The notes under the pieces are model-generated. The model ran no database searches. It was not told the origin of the DNA and was given only the letters and a program-made list of their open reading frames with translations. Shown here one piece after another: positions 37,145-45,174 of a DNA stretch of 64,000 nt. Positions within the stretch are counted from its first letter, which is position 1, and the number at the start of each line of letters is the position of its first letter. A program made the translations under genes and the position numbers. Origin of the DNA: Thiothrix sp. (GTDB lineage Bacteria > Pseudomonadota > Gammaproteobacteria > Thiotrichales > Thiotrichaceae); contig SSFA01000009.1 in assembly GCA_008015155.1 (NCBI GenBank), positions 1 to 64,000 of the forward strand, written 5' to 3'.

Positions 37145-39244
37145 GTGGAACATAGTACGAACCTGCTACAAGGCATTCTATTGCTATTGGTGATGTCAGT
37201 AGCCTCTGTGGCTGCGTTCCGCACTTTCAAGCTGCCGCCCATTCTGGGTTATTTACTAGTCGGTGCTCTCAGTAGTGAAAATGCTTTAGGCTGGCTACCT
37301 GAGAATTCTTCTATCGAATTCATGGCTGAAGTAGGTGTTGTATTCCTGCTGTTTGCTATTGGCCTAGAATTTTCTGTCAGCCAATTTATGGCTATGCGCC
37401 GTACCGTCTTAGGGCTAGGCGGTTTGCAAATGCTTTTCTCCACTTTAATTGGCTTTATTCTGCTGAACTATTTGAATGTCAGCTGGCAAGGTGCCGTCGT
37501 AGCAGCTGGTGCTATGGCTTTATCCTCAACGGCTATTGTTGTCAAACAGCTGACAGATCAAGGTGAAATGCATGAGCGACATGGGCAATTGGCTCTTGGT
37601 ATTTTGCTGTTTCAAGATATTGCTGTCGTCCCTTTTATTATTGCGATTCCCTTATTAAGTACTAACACTGCTGCTGACCCTGATTTTATTGTCATGGCTC
37701 TGAATGCCTTCGGGAATATCTTAGTCTTGGCCTTAATGCTGGTAACCGCCCACTATGTCTTAAGACCCTTATTCCAAAAAGTAGCGCATGCGCAATCCGT
37801 CGAATTATTCAATATCACCGTATTACTGGTAGCGCTAACCTCAGCTTGGATCACGCAATCCTTGGGTATGTCCTTGGCTTTGGGTGCTTTCTTAGCCGGT
37901 ATGCTCCTGAGTGAAACTGAATATAAGCATCAAATTGAAACTGAAATTCGACCCTTCCGCGACATTTTAATGGGGCTGTTCTTTATTACGGTTGGAGCCA
38001 AGCTTAATCTCGCTGTTCTACCAGACTTGTGGTTATCGATTCTATGGCTATTGTTGGGCATGGTGGTTTTTAAGGCCATTTTAATTGGTGCTTTAGTGCG
38101 TTTATTTGGGGATAACAAAGGGGTCGCGGTGCGTACCGGCCTAGTACTCGCCCAAGGGGGAGAGTTTGGGTTTGCGCTTCTCTCCCTAGCTTTGAGTTAT
38201 GGCTTATTGACTGCCGATGAAGTGCAAGCTGACTTAGCTGCCATTGTAATTAGTATGGCAATTGCTCCACTGATTATTCGTTCTAATGACAAAGTAACAC
38301 GCAAATTACTCAGTGACAGTTATTTGCGCCAACGCTACAAAGACGCCCATGCCTTTCGCCAAGAAGTCAAGGAAATCGAGAATCATGTCATTATTTGCGG
38401 TTATCGCCGTGTTGGTCAAGGTTTAGCCCGCCTTCTTGAGGAACAGGGAGTGCCTTATCTTGGTTTAGAATTAGATTCTAAAATTGTCACTGAAGCTTGG
38501 GAGGCAGGCGAAAGTGTTTATTATGCCGATGCGAGCCGTACTGAAATTTTAATGGCGGCGGGCATTCAACGCGCGCGCTTAGTGGTAATTACCATCGTTG
38601 ATGCTGAAATTGCTAAGCAAATTACTGAAGCAGCCCGCAAAAAGAATAAAAATATTCCGATTGTAGTGCGTGCGCGTGACGATACTTATTTAGAAGCTTT
38701 TATCCAACTGGGTGCTACCGAAGTATTACCAGAATCACTTGAAGCGAGTGTGATGGTGGCACAGCGGGTCTTGGAAAAATTAGATTTGCCTAATGAAGAA
38801 ATTGAACAAGTAGTGGGGCGGATTCGCATTGAAGGTTATAAGCAACTCAAAAGCTTTTTCCATGGCAGTCCGCAAAAAGCCACTAGCAAATCCGAAACTT
38901 TCTTACATAGTATTGTGCTATTAGAGACGGACAAGGCGATTGGTAAGCGTATAGCTGATTTAAATTTAGAAAGTATGGGGATTACTTTAAAAGCACTCAA
39001 ACGCGGTGACATTCGGGGTGATCAGCCATCGCCAGATATGATTTTACAAGTAGACGATACTTTAATTATCGAAGGCAAGGAGGATCGTTTTAAAGAAATA
39101 GAGAAAAAAATTCATGGCGAACGTAAAGAAAAAGAAGCTAAAGATAAAGAGTCGAAGCCCCCGACGGCTTCTTCTGAATCCGATAGCACGCTATCTATTA
39201 ATCTAGAACAGACCAATACTGATCTGAGTAAAACGGAGCCTTAA
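37145..39244 (+). CDS. CPA2 cation:proton antiporter with RCK domains (Kef/YbaL-like)
   Basis: This 699-residue inner-membrane protein has about twelve transmembrane segments (residues 5-390) with CPA2 hallmarks LPPILGYLLVG, ALSSTAIVVKQL, LFQDIAVVP and GAFLAGMLLS. Next come an RCK_N/TrkA-N Rossmann domain (NHVIICGYRRVGQGLARLL, about 418-540), a TrkA-C domain (about 585-655) and a highly charged Lys/Glu-rich tail. It probably exports K+ or Na+ in exchange for protons, gated by a nucleotide. The start is GTG with GAGGG upstream, 21 nt after der. Confidence 0.9.
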   Translation: MEHSTNLLQGILLLLVMSVASVAAFRTFKLPPILGYLLVGALSSENALGWLPENSSIEFMAEVGVVFLLFAIGLEFSVSQFMAMRRTVLGLGGLQMLFSTLIGFILLNYLNVSWQGAVVAAGAMALSSTAIVVKQLTDQGEMHERHGQLALGILLFQDIAVVPFIIAIPLLSTNTAADPDFIVMALNAFGNILVLALMLVTAHYVLRPLFQKVAHAQSVELFNITVLLVALTSAWITQSLGMSLALGAFLAGMLLSETEYKHQIETEIRPFRDILMGLFFITVGAKLNLAVLPDLWLSILWLLLGMVVFKAILIGALVRLFGDNKGVAVRTGLVLAQGGEFGFALLSLALSYGLLTADEVQADLAAIVISMAIAPLIIRSNDKVTRKLLSDSYLRQRYKDAHAFRQEVKEIENHVIICGYRRVGQGLARLLEEQGVPYLGLELDSKIVTEAWEAGESVYYADASRTEILMAAGIQRARLVVITIVDAEIAKQITEAARKKNKNIPIVVRARDDTYLEAFIQLGATEVLPESLEASVMVAQRVLEKLDLPNEEIEQVVGRIRIEGYKQLKSFFHGSPQKATSKSETFLHSIVLLETDKAIGKRIADLNLESMGITLKALKRGDIRGDQPSPDMILQVDDTLIIEGKEDRFKEIEKKIHGERKEKEAKDKESKPPTASSESDSTLSINLEQTNTDLSKTEP

Positions 39245-39707
39245 AACTTAAAGCAAGTCTAGTACACGCTAGTCTAAAGTAGAATGCCTGTTTTATAAGC
39301 AAATTAGCAGCTAAGCCCTCAGCTGCTCAATCTTCGCTTCAAGTCCATTCATCTGTCTAAAATCTACGCCTATCCAGCATTTCATGAATAATTTCTAGAC
39401 CGTGGTACTCTTTTAGTCAGCTTATGCGTTTAGTAAGTGGTTTCTGGTGATTATTTTGCTAAAAATTCGTGCTAATTAATGACTGTTAGCTATTTCGAGT
39501 AGCCCGTTCTTGCGTGACTACCCACCTCAGGATTGTTAACAAACTTAAAAAGTAGAATTTGAAGCGTAAGCACTAGAAAAGTTTAAGAAAGTCTTTAATG
39601 ACTCATACGCATGCTGAGTATCTGATGAGCAAAGCCCTTAAGTTTTAAGGCCTAGATTAAGAACAACACTAAGAACTTATCACTTAATTTAGAATCTAAG
39701 ACTAAGC
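39245..39707. other. Gene-free stretch upstream of the fis promoter
   Basis: About 460 nt with no credible ORF. AGCAGCT/AGCTGCT (39306-39327) forms a 7-bp hairpin 60 nt after the antiporter stop and may act as a weak terminator without a T-run. Nothing else recognisable was seen. Confidence 0.5.
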
Positions 39708-39735
39708 TTGTGGCTCAAAGCATCAGGGCTATACA
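39708..39735 (+). promoter_or_regulatory. Sigma-70-like promoter of fis
   Basis: TTGTGG and TATACA are separated by 16 nt, giving transcription from about 39742 and a 183-nt leader before the fis ATG. Confidence 0.45.
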
Positions 39736-39741
39736 TGACTT

Positions 39742-39924
39742 TTACAGCGTGGATGCTGACCTCCTCGTGAAGGACCACAACGGATGGCATCTGGACAGGA
39801 CAACCAGTGAGTCAGGTTATAAACACAGTATGTTTACAATCGTGTCCCGTACAGCTAACTGCAGTCATTGCAATTAGGAATAAATGCTGCACAAGGGCTC
39901 CATATAATTAAAGGTTACAAGATA
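39742..39924 (+). promoter_or_regulatory. GGA-rich leader of fis, possible CsrA/RsmA target
   Basis: Between the promoter and fis, five GGA triplets fall within 50 nt (39751-39800), with another AGGA at 39876-39879. Several sit in loops of small stems: CTGG-ACAGGACAA-CCAG (39791-39807) and CCA-CAACGGA-TGG (39775-39787). AGGA also pairs in TCCT-CGTGA-AGGA. GGA in hairpin loops is the recognition pattern of CsrA/RsmA proteins and their sponge RNAs. It could be a fis 5' UTR element or part of an independent RNA; no intrinsic terminator is visible. Confidence 0.35.
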
Positions 39925-40176
39925 ATGAATACAGCAACTCGCTCTTTAGACTCTTCACTCTCTGAAACGGTCTCACGTACTCTGCAAGAGTATCTTGATA
40001 CCTTAGGCGATCACGAAGCCAGCAACATTTATCGCTTGGTGGTGGATGAAGTCGAGCGTCCAATGTTAGAAATCATGATGCGTTATACACATGGCAACCA
40101 ATCACGTGCAGCTCAGTGCATGGGGATTAATCGCGCTACTCTACGTACCAAATTAAAACGTCATAATTTGCTGTAA
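39925..40176 (+). CDS. fis: Fis: nucleoid-associated DNA-bending protein
   Basis: This 83-residue protein is slightly shorter than E. coli Fis (98). The conserved C-terminal half is intact: VERPMLEIMMRYTHGNQSRA, then the helix-turn-helix AAQCMGINRATLRTKLKRH. Fis is a dimer that organises DNA and adjusts rRNA and metabolic promoters with growth. The ATG at 39925 gives the proper Fis N-terminus; an in-frame codon at 39868 would add 19 residues not typical of the family. The usual upstream neighbour dusB is absent, and fis has its own promoter and long leader. Confidence 0.93.
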   Translation: MNTATRSLDSSLSETVSRTLQEYLDTLGDHEASNIYRLVVDEVERPMLEIMMRYTHGNQSRAAQCMGINRATLRTKLKRHNLL

Positions 40177-40213
40177 AGCTCGCTTAGTTCGCAGCACTCT
40201 TCATAGTTTGCCA

Positions 40214-40239
40214 AGCTTCCTGCCATTTAACAGGAAGCT
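40214..40239. terminator. Hairpin between fis and pyrE
   Basis: AGCTTCCTG and CAGGAAGCT form a perfect 9-bp stem around 8 nt between the convergent fis and pyrE genes. The T-run is poor, so terminator activity is likely but not certain. Confidence 0.55.
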
Positions 40240-40249
40240 AGCTTCAAAT

Positions 40250-40897
40250 CTAAGCCTCTATTCCATACTGCTGACGATAAGCTTGAATTGCTGCTAAGAG
40301 CTTGGGTTCGGCAATTTGTTCTTGTACATGTTGAATCACATTATTTAAACCTACAATACTAATCACCGGTACGCCCATTTGGGTTTGCACCTCCTGTACT
40401 GCTGATAAACTCCCCTGACCGCGTTCTTGTCGATCTAAAGAGATTGCCACACCCGCTAATTCTGCCCCATGTCCAGCAACAATGGCAGCAGCTTCACGAA
40501 TCGCAGTCCCTGCCGTCATCACATCATCAATTACCAACACTCGCCCTCTTAGAGCTGCCCCAACAATCGTCCCACCCTCGCCGTGATCCTTGGCTTCTTT
40601 ACGATTGAAGGCGTAAGGATAATCCAAGCCTTGTTGCTCATAGAGAGCAATAGCGACTGAAGCAGCTAAGGGAATGCCTTTATAAGCAGGCCCAAACAAC
40701 ATATCAAATTGAATACCCGATTCAACAATGGCTTGTGCATAGAACTGGCCAAGACGGCTTAAAGCTGAACCGGTTTGAAATAAGCCTGCATTAAAGAAAT
40801 AAGGACTAATGCGTCCTGACTTCAAAGTATATTCACCAAAGCGCAACACGCCTTGCTGTAAGGCAAATTCTAAAAAAGCTTGTTGATAGGGTTTCAT
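40250..40897 (-). CDS. pyrE: PyrE: orotate phosphoribosyltransferase
   Basis: This 215-residue enzyme joins orotate to PRPP to make OMP in pyrimidine synthesis. It aligns along its length with E. coli Pyr[19 protein letters not shown] at the start, [30 protein letters not shown] and the PRPP loop [13 protein letters not shown]. The start at 40897 gives the MKPYQ N-terminus; the frame extends five residues upstream to a less likely codon. Confidence 0.97.
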   Translation of the reverse strand: MKPYQQAFLEFALQQGVLRFGEYTLKSGRISPYFFNAGLFQTGSALSRLGQFYAQAIVESGIQFDMLFGPAYKGIPLAASVAIALYEQQGLDYPYAFNRKEAKDHGEGGTIVGAALRGRVLVIDDVMTAGTAIREAAAIVAGHGAELAGVAISLDRQERGQGSLSAVQEVQTQMGVPVISIVGLNNVIQHVQEQIAEPKLLAAIQAYRQQYGIEA

Positions 40898-40965
40898 TGG
40901 GCAGTCTCTCATTAATCATTTAGCGCCCGGCATGATAGCAGAAAAGCAAGCTATACATAGCAGTG

Positions 40966-41427
40966 CTAACCGCGCGGCACATGTTCCCACAGTAAACAAG
41001 CACTAGGAGCCTGATAGCTGGCTAAATCAAAACCCAATTGATCCGCAGCCTCAGGGTCAATTTCTGTTACACAAGCTTCCTTCAATTGCTCCACACTCAA
41101 ACCTTTCACTGAAGTAAAATTGGTAAACTCAATCAAGGCTAACTTTAACGAGGTATTGGTAAGATCAGTATGGCTCAAATCGGCCAAGCTTAGATTGGTA
41201 TAATCAAGGTTTGCATTTTTAAAACTGGCACCGCTGAGTTTGCTGTGGGTGAAATCAGCTAAGCTTAAATTCACTCCTTCAAAATTGCGTCCAGTTAAAT
41301 CTGTATTTTGAGCTTGATATAGTGGCGTACTGAGCGAGCCTACTGCATAACTGACTGAGGGTAACCCTAAACTTAGCGCTAAACCAAAGTAGCTAGCTAA
41401 GCTCCCGATCCGTGGAACTTGCATCAT
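40966..41427 (-). CDS. Exported pentapeptide-repeat protein
   Basis: This 153-residue protein has a probable signal peptide (residues about 1-28, ending VSYA). It then has roughly eight tandem A(D/N)LXX repeats (TDLTGRNFEGVNLSLADFTH and onward, about 42-103) that fold as a right-handed quadrilateral beta helix. The C-terminal 45 residues have two Cys (EACVTE and SACLLWEHV) that may form a disulfide. Pentapeptide proteins have many roles and this one cannot be assigned. GGAG precedes the ATG. Confidence 0.75.
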   Translation of the reverse strand: MMQVPRIGSLASYFGLALSLGLPSVSYAVGSLSTPLYQAQNTDLTGRNFEGVNLSLADFTHSKLSGASFKNANLDYTNLSLADLSHTDLTNTSLKLALIEFTNFTSVKGLSVEQLKEACVTEIDPEAADQLGFDLASYQAPSACLLWEHVPRG

Positions 41428-41496
41428 AACACTCCATGTTATTTTAATTCATTCCCTTAGAGTGTAGCGCGTTAGTGGAAGTTTGCGAGGCTATCC

Positions 41497-42345
41497 TTAG
41501 TCAGGCAGTTCCGCCAGCTGCATCCCCATTTTTACCATTTGATCAGCTTGAGTTTTCCCCCAATTCCAATTGCCTTTTTCTAAAAGGACAATGACCGTAG
41601 AGCCCATATTAAAGCGTCCCATCTCTGCGCCTTTAGCTAAGTTGATCTGTGGATAATGCTCAACCCGAATCTTCGCTTGATTAGGCGGTGTAATTAAGCC
41701 TGCCCAAACAGTTTCAATTGCAGCTACATTAATCGCGCCCACTAAAACTAGTGCCATCTTGCCAAATTCAGTCTCAAAAATAGCTACCACCCGCTCATTA
41801 CGCGCAAATAAACGCGGAATGGTACGCACGGTATGCCCTGCTACGCTAAATAAACGCCCTGGCACATAGACTTGCTCCAGTAATTGACCTGCTAAGGGCA
41901 TATGAATACGATGATAATCACGAGGTGATAAATAAATGGTCGTGAATTGACCCTCTAGAAATGGCGCAGCACGCGCGGCATCACCTCCCAATAACTCCAA
42001 CACCGAATAGTCAAAACCTTTCGCTTGGAAAATACGCCCCGAGCGAATCACATCAACTTGGCTGATTTTCCCATCCACGGGGCTTGCTAGTACTCGAGCT
42101 CCTGTAGCAATAGGGCGTAACTCAGGCTTTAGACTACGGGTAAAAAAAGCGTTAAAGGTCTTATATGCACTTGGCTCTGGTTGTTCAGCCTCACTCATAT
42201 TGACCTTAAAAGCTTTGATAAACTGGCGAATCGCAGGCTGAGTCCATTTAGACTCCAGCCGAGTTAAACGGTAAACGAGGCGCGAAATCGCATGATGTGG
42301 CAGCGGATACAGCGGCCAGGCTTTTAAGTAATCAGATAGCGGCAT
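41497..42345 (-). CDS. psd: Psd: phosphatidylserine decarboxylase proenzyme
   Basis: This 282-residue inner-membrane enzyme makes phosphatidylethanolamine. It cleaves itself at a Ser to make a pyruvoyl group: the site is FNMGST, where most relatives have LGST. SYLSPRDYHRIHMP-type residues (TIYLSPRDYHRIHMP), NERVVAIFETEFG and IETVWAG are conserved. The ATG at 42345 is used; the frame is open to a TTG at 42387. It is divergent from prmB with a 65-nt gap. Confidence 0.94.
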   Translation of the reverse strand: MPLSDYLKAWPLYPLPHHAISRLVYRLTRLESKWTQPAIRQFIKAFKVNMSEAEQPEPSAYKTFNAFFTRSLKPELRPIATGARVLASPVDGKISQVDVIRSGRIFQAKGFDYSVLELLGGDAARAAPFLEGQFTTIYLSPRDYHRIHMPLAGQLLEQVYVPGRLFSVAGHTVRTIPRLFARNERVVAIFETEFGKMALVLVGAINVAAIETVWAGLITPPNQAKIRVEHYPQINLAKGAEMGRFNMGSTVIVLLEKGNWNWGKTQADQMVKMGMQLAELPD

Positions 42346-42410
42346 TGGGCTTGGCAAATAGCTAATAAATGCTGGATGATACGGCAATTTAGTCGAAAGG
42401 AATATACTTG

Positions 42411-43343
42411 ATGGCGCAGCCAGCTCTCACTGAACTCTCTAGCATTCTTGATTTTATCCGTTGGGGAGCTAGCCAATTTCGCGCAGCGGAGTTAAGTTTT
42501 TCGCACGGCATGGCCTCTGCTTTGGATGAGGCAGCCTACTTAGTTCTGCATAGCTTGCATTTGCCTATTGATACCCCTGAGTTGTATTTCGCCAGTCAGC
42601 TGACGCAAGCTGAAAAGCAAAAGGTACTAGATATTTTAGAGCGCCGAATTATTGAGCGTAAACCTGCCGCTTATTTAAGCAATGAAGCTTGGTTTGCAGG
42701 CTTACCTTTTTATGTGGATGAACGGGTGTTAGTGCCACGCTCGCCGATTGCGGAGTTAATAGAAAAACAGTTTTATCCATGGACAGATGAAACACAAGTA
42801 GCGCAGGTCTTAGATTTATGTACCGGCAGCGGTTGTATTGGTATTGCCTGCGCTTATGCTTTTCCACAGGCTGAAGTAGATCTTAGTGATATTTCAACAG
42901 ATGCGCTTGCAGTGGCTAAGATCAATATAGAGCGTCATGGCCTCCAAGCACATGTACAAGCGATTGAATCGGATTTATTTGCTAATTTAACTGATAAGCG
43001 TTACGACTTGATTGTGAGTAATCCGCCTTATGTGGATGCTGCCGAAATCGCCGAAATGAGCAGCGAATTTCAACATGAACCGCTACTCGGCCTAGCAGCA
43101 GGCGTCGATGGCTTAGATATTACCCATCGTATTTTAGCGCATGCTCGGGAACATTTGAGCGATCAGGGTATTTTGATTGTTGAAGTTGGCAACAGTCAAT
43201 TCGCACTCACTGAAGCTTATCCAGAAGTCCCTTTCCAATGGCTGGAATTTGAGCGCGGCGGAGATGGTATCTTTTTATTAACCGCCGCTCAATTAGACGA
43301 GCATGCTGATACGTTTAAAGCCGCGGCGGCCAATTTGCTTTGA
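42411..43343 (+). CDS. prmB: PrmB: ribosomal protein L3 glutamine methyltransferase
   Basis: This 310-residue SAM-dependent enzyme methylates a Gln of ribosomal protein L3. The catalytic NPPY motif is in VSNPPYVDAAEIAEM, the SAM loop is DLCTGSGCIGIA, and the N-terminal helical domain carries the PrmB-type AAYLVLHSLHLP. An ATG at 42411 follows an in-frame TTG at 42408, and AAAGGA lies 9 nt upstream. The 3' end overlaps the convergent gene at 43315 by 29 nt. Confidence 0.93.
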   Translation: MAQPALTELSSILDFIRWGASQFRAAELSFSHGMASALDEAAYLVLHSLHLPIDTPELYFASQLTQAEKQKVLDILERRIIERKPAAYLSNEAWFAGLPFYVDERVLVPRSPIAELIEKQFYPWTDETQVAQVLDLCTGSGCIGIACAYAFPQAEVDLSDISTDALAVAKINIERHGLQAHVQAIESDLFANLTDKRYDLIVSNPPYVDAAEIAEMSSEFQHEPLLGLAAGVDGLDITHRILAHAREHLSDQGILIVEVGNSQFALTEAYPEVPFQWLEFERGGDGIFLLTAAQLDEHADTFKAAAANLL

Positions 43344-43704
43344 ACTGCTGATACTGTTGAGCAAAAATCTGTTCTAGCTCATCAATCACCTCTGTCGCTG
43401 GCCGCCCTTTAATCATATGGGCGGCCATTAAATCAGAGGTAGGTGAAAGCAATGCATCTGGACTAAGCATAGGATAACTGGCTTTTAAACGCTTAATAGC
43501 CTTCACAACACTTTCCGTAGCCGGACGCTCCAATAATTCTGGCTCAGGACAAACTTGCTCGACCTTTATTTCAGACGAGTTACTGACAAGAAACTCAGCA
43601 AATTTAAGCAAACTTGCCTGATCATGGGTGTTTAACTCACGAAATAGACTGCGTAGACGTTTTTCTTGCGGAGTACTGCTACCCTGCCCTAATGTCGGTA
43701 ACAT
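43315..43704 (-). CDS. Hypothetical 129-residue protein
   Basis: The product is soluble and mostly helical, with an early LRSLFRELNTHDQASLLKFA segment and a C-terminal helix rich in aromatic and Gln residues (QIFAQQYQQFKANW). I do not recognise the family. It lies between a LysR gene on the same strand and prmB, with which its end overlaps by 29 nt. Amino-acid composition is normal for a real protein. Confidence 0.6.
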   Translation of the reverse strand: MLPTLGQGSSTPQEKRLRSLFRELNTHDQASLLKFAEFLVSNSSEIKVEQVCPEPELLERPATESVVKAIKRLKASYPMLSPDALLSPTSDLMAAHMIKGRPATEVIDELEQIFAQQYQQFKANWPPRL

Positions 43705-43761
43705 GTTTGACTTATCTCAACAATGCTGCTTCAGCAAGCGCTTAAACTCAAATCGAACTTA

Positions 43762-44673
43762 TTAATCGTCCGCTTTTTTAGTACGCTGACAATAAACACG
43801 CGCAAAATCTAATAGCTCTTCCATCGCTGGAACTTTAAACTTTTGGCGTTGACGTACAAAAGAAAAATCACGTGTTAAGGGTGGGTCAAGCGGCTTAGAG
43901 ACTAAAGAACCTAATTTTATCTCTTTACTGATGCTGGCACTAGAAACGACTGAAACACCCATCCCAGCTTCCACCGCACCCTTGACCGCTTCAGGACTAC
44001 CAAGCTCTAAGCAATTATTCACTGCATGCTTATCTACACCTTGAGCAAATAAATAGTCGACCATCACTTCGCGCGTGCCAGAGCCTTCTTCGCGACAAAT
44101 CAAAGAATATTTAACTAAATCCTTGGCAGTCACTTTAGCCAAGCTCGCCAACTCATGACTAGGTGGACAAATCACTACCATCTCATCAGTGCGGCATACT
44201 TCCACTAACAAGTTTTTATTAGTGACCGGCCCTTCAACGACCCCTAAATCGATCACATTGTTTTCCACCATGGAAACGATGCCTTCAGTATTAGAGACTC
44301 GTAAACGCAACTTGATGTCGGCATTTTTAGATTTAAAGTCACCTAATAAGGAAGGCAACATATATTCAGAAATCGTCGTGCTCGCTCCAATCGTGAGCGA
44401 ACCACTAATATCATCGGTCATTTCGCGGATAGCGTTTTCCATTTCGCTATACAAATCGAAGATCTTTTCTGAATACTCATAAACCACTTGACCGGCTTCA
44501 GTGAGGGTGACGCGATTATGGGTGCGATCGAACAGGCGGGTATCAAACTGCTCTTCCAATTGGCGGATTTGAAAGGTCACAGCAGGCTGGGTCATGTGAA
44601 GCACTTCAGCTGCTTTGGTGAAACTAAGCAAACGGGCAACCGCGTGGAAGACTTGTAATCTTCTGTCTGACAT
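43762..44673 (-). CDS. LysR-family transcriptional regulator
   Basis: This 303-residue regulator has an N-terminal helix-turn-helix (FTKAAEVLHMTQPAVTFQIR) and a type 2 periplasmic-binding effector domain (from about 90: SGSLTIGASTTISEYMLP, EEGSGTREVM). EGSGT and GVSVVS segments resemble LysR proteins that sense small anions such as sulfate precursors, phosphonates or selenium compounds, and similar genes are common in sulfur oxidisers. AGGAG precedes the ATG. Its target could be the neighbouring ccoS side or a distant operon. Confidence 0.85.
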   Translation of the reverse strand: MSDRRLQVFHAVARLLSFTKAAEVLHMTQPAVTFQIRQLEEQFDTRLFDRTHNRVTLTEAGQVVYEYSEKIFDLYSEMENAIREMTDDISGSLTIGASTTISEYMLPSLLGDFKSKNADIKLRLRVSNTEGIVSMVENNVIDLGVVEGPVTNKNLLVEVCRTDEMVVICPPSHELASLAKVTAKDLVKYSLICREEGSGTREVMVDYLFAQGVDKHAVNNCLELGSPEAVKGAVEAGMGVSVVSSASISKEIKLGSLVSKPLDPPLTRDFSFVRQRQKFKVPAMEELLDFARVYCQRTKKADD

Positions 44674-44886
44674 TTAGAACTATTCTCCTTGTTAGTGACA
44701 CTGCTTAGGTCAGGTATGAGGGGGGTTATCTCACTATTCCCTGAACTTCTGTACCGGTCATCCATTACCGGATATTACCGTTTAATTCGACGATAAAAAA
44801 TACCAGTTTATAAAATATCTCTATCAACAACTCTACAAATACTATCATTAGGATAGAACAAATCTGTGCAAACAGGAGTAGTTCTC

Positions 44887-44979
44887 ATGGTTAAAGCAAA
44901 TTTTTTTGATAAGAGGCAGAAGACTGAGTACGAACTGGATGATTTTTACACGTTTTGGTCGTTACTACTCGAACCTTGA
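44887..44979 (+). CDS. Possible 30-residue small protein antisense to the ccoS 3' end
   Basis: An ATG with GGAG 8 nt before it opens a 30-codon frame starting MVKANFFDKRQKTEYELDDF, ending with TGA at 44977-44979. The last 34 nt overlap the 3' end of ccoS on the other strand. Its charged composition and good ribosome site make it worth noting, but 30 codons can arise by chance. Confidence 0.25.
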   Translation: MVKANFFDKRQKTEYELDDFYTFWSLLLEP

Positions 44980-45164
44980 CTGGTTTTGTTCAAGTTAGTA
45001 CTCGGCTGATGAGGAATACGCGGATCATCATCATCCATCAAAATGCGATAGGCAGGCCCTTCTAGATCATCGTATTGACCACTACGCACCGTATAAATAA
45101 AGGCAATTACTACCACAATCATGACTCCAATCGCTATCGGAATCAGCATATATAAGGCTTCCAT
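44946..45164 (-). CDS. ccoS: CcoS: cbb3 oxidase assembly protein
   Basis: This 72-residue membrane protein has one N-terminal transmembrane helix (about 5-26), a YTVRSGQYDDLEGPAYRIL motif typical of CcoS/FixS and a Ser/Asn-rich tail. CcoS is needed for cofactor insertion into cbb3 cytochrome oxidase. It is the last gene of ccoGHIS, 10 nt after ccoI. Confidence 0.9.
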   Translation of the reverse strand: MEALYMLIPIAIGVMIVVVIAFIYTVRSGQYDDLEGPAYRILMDDDDPRIPHQPSTNLNKTSQGSSSNDQNV

Positions 45165-45174
45165 GGTAACCCAC

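Noticed and set aside
39868..39924. N-terminal extension of fis
   Set aside because: The extra 19 residues do not resemble any Fis N-terminus, and the internal ATG gives a family-typical protein.
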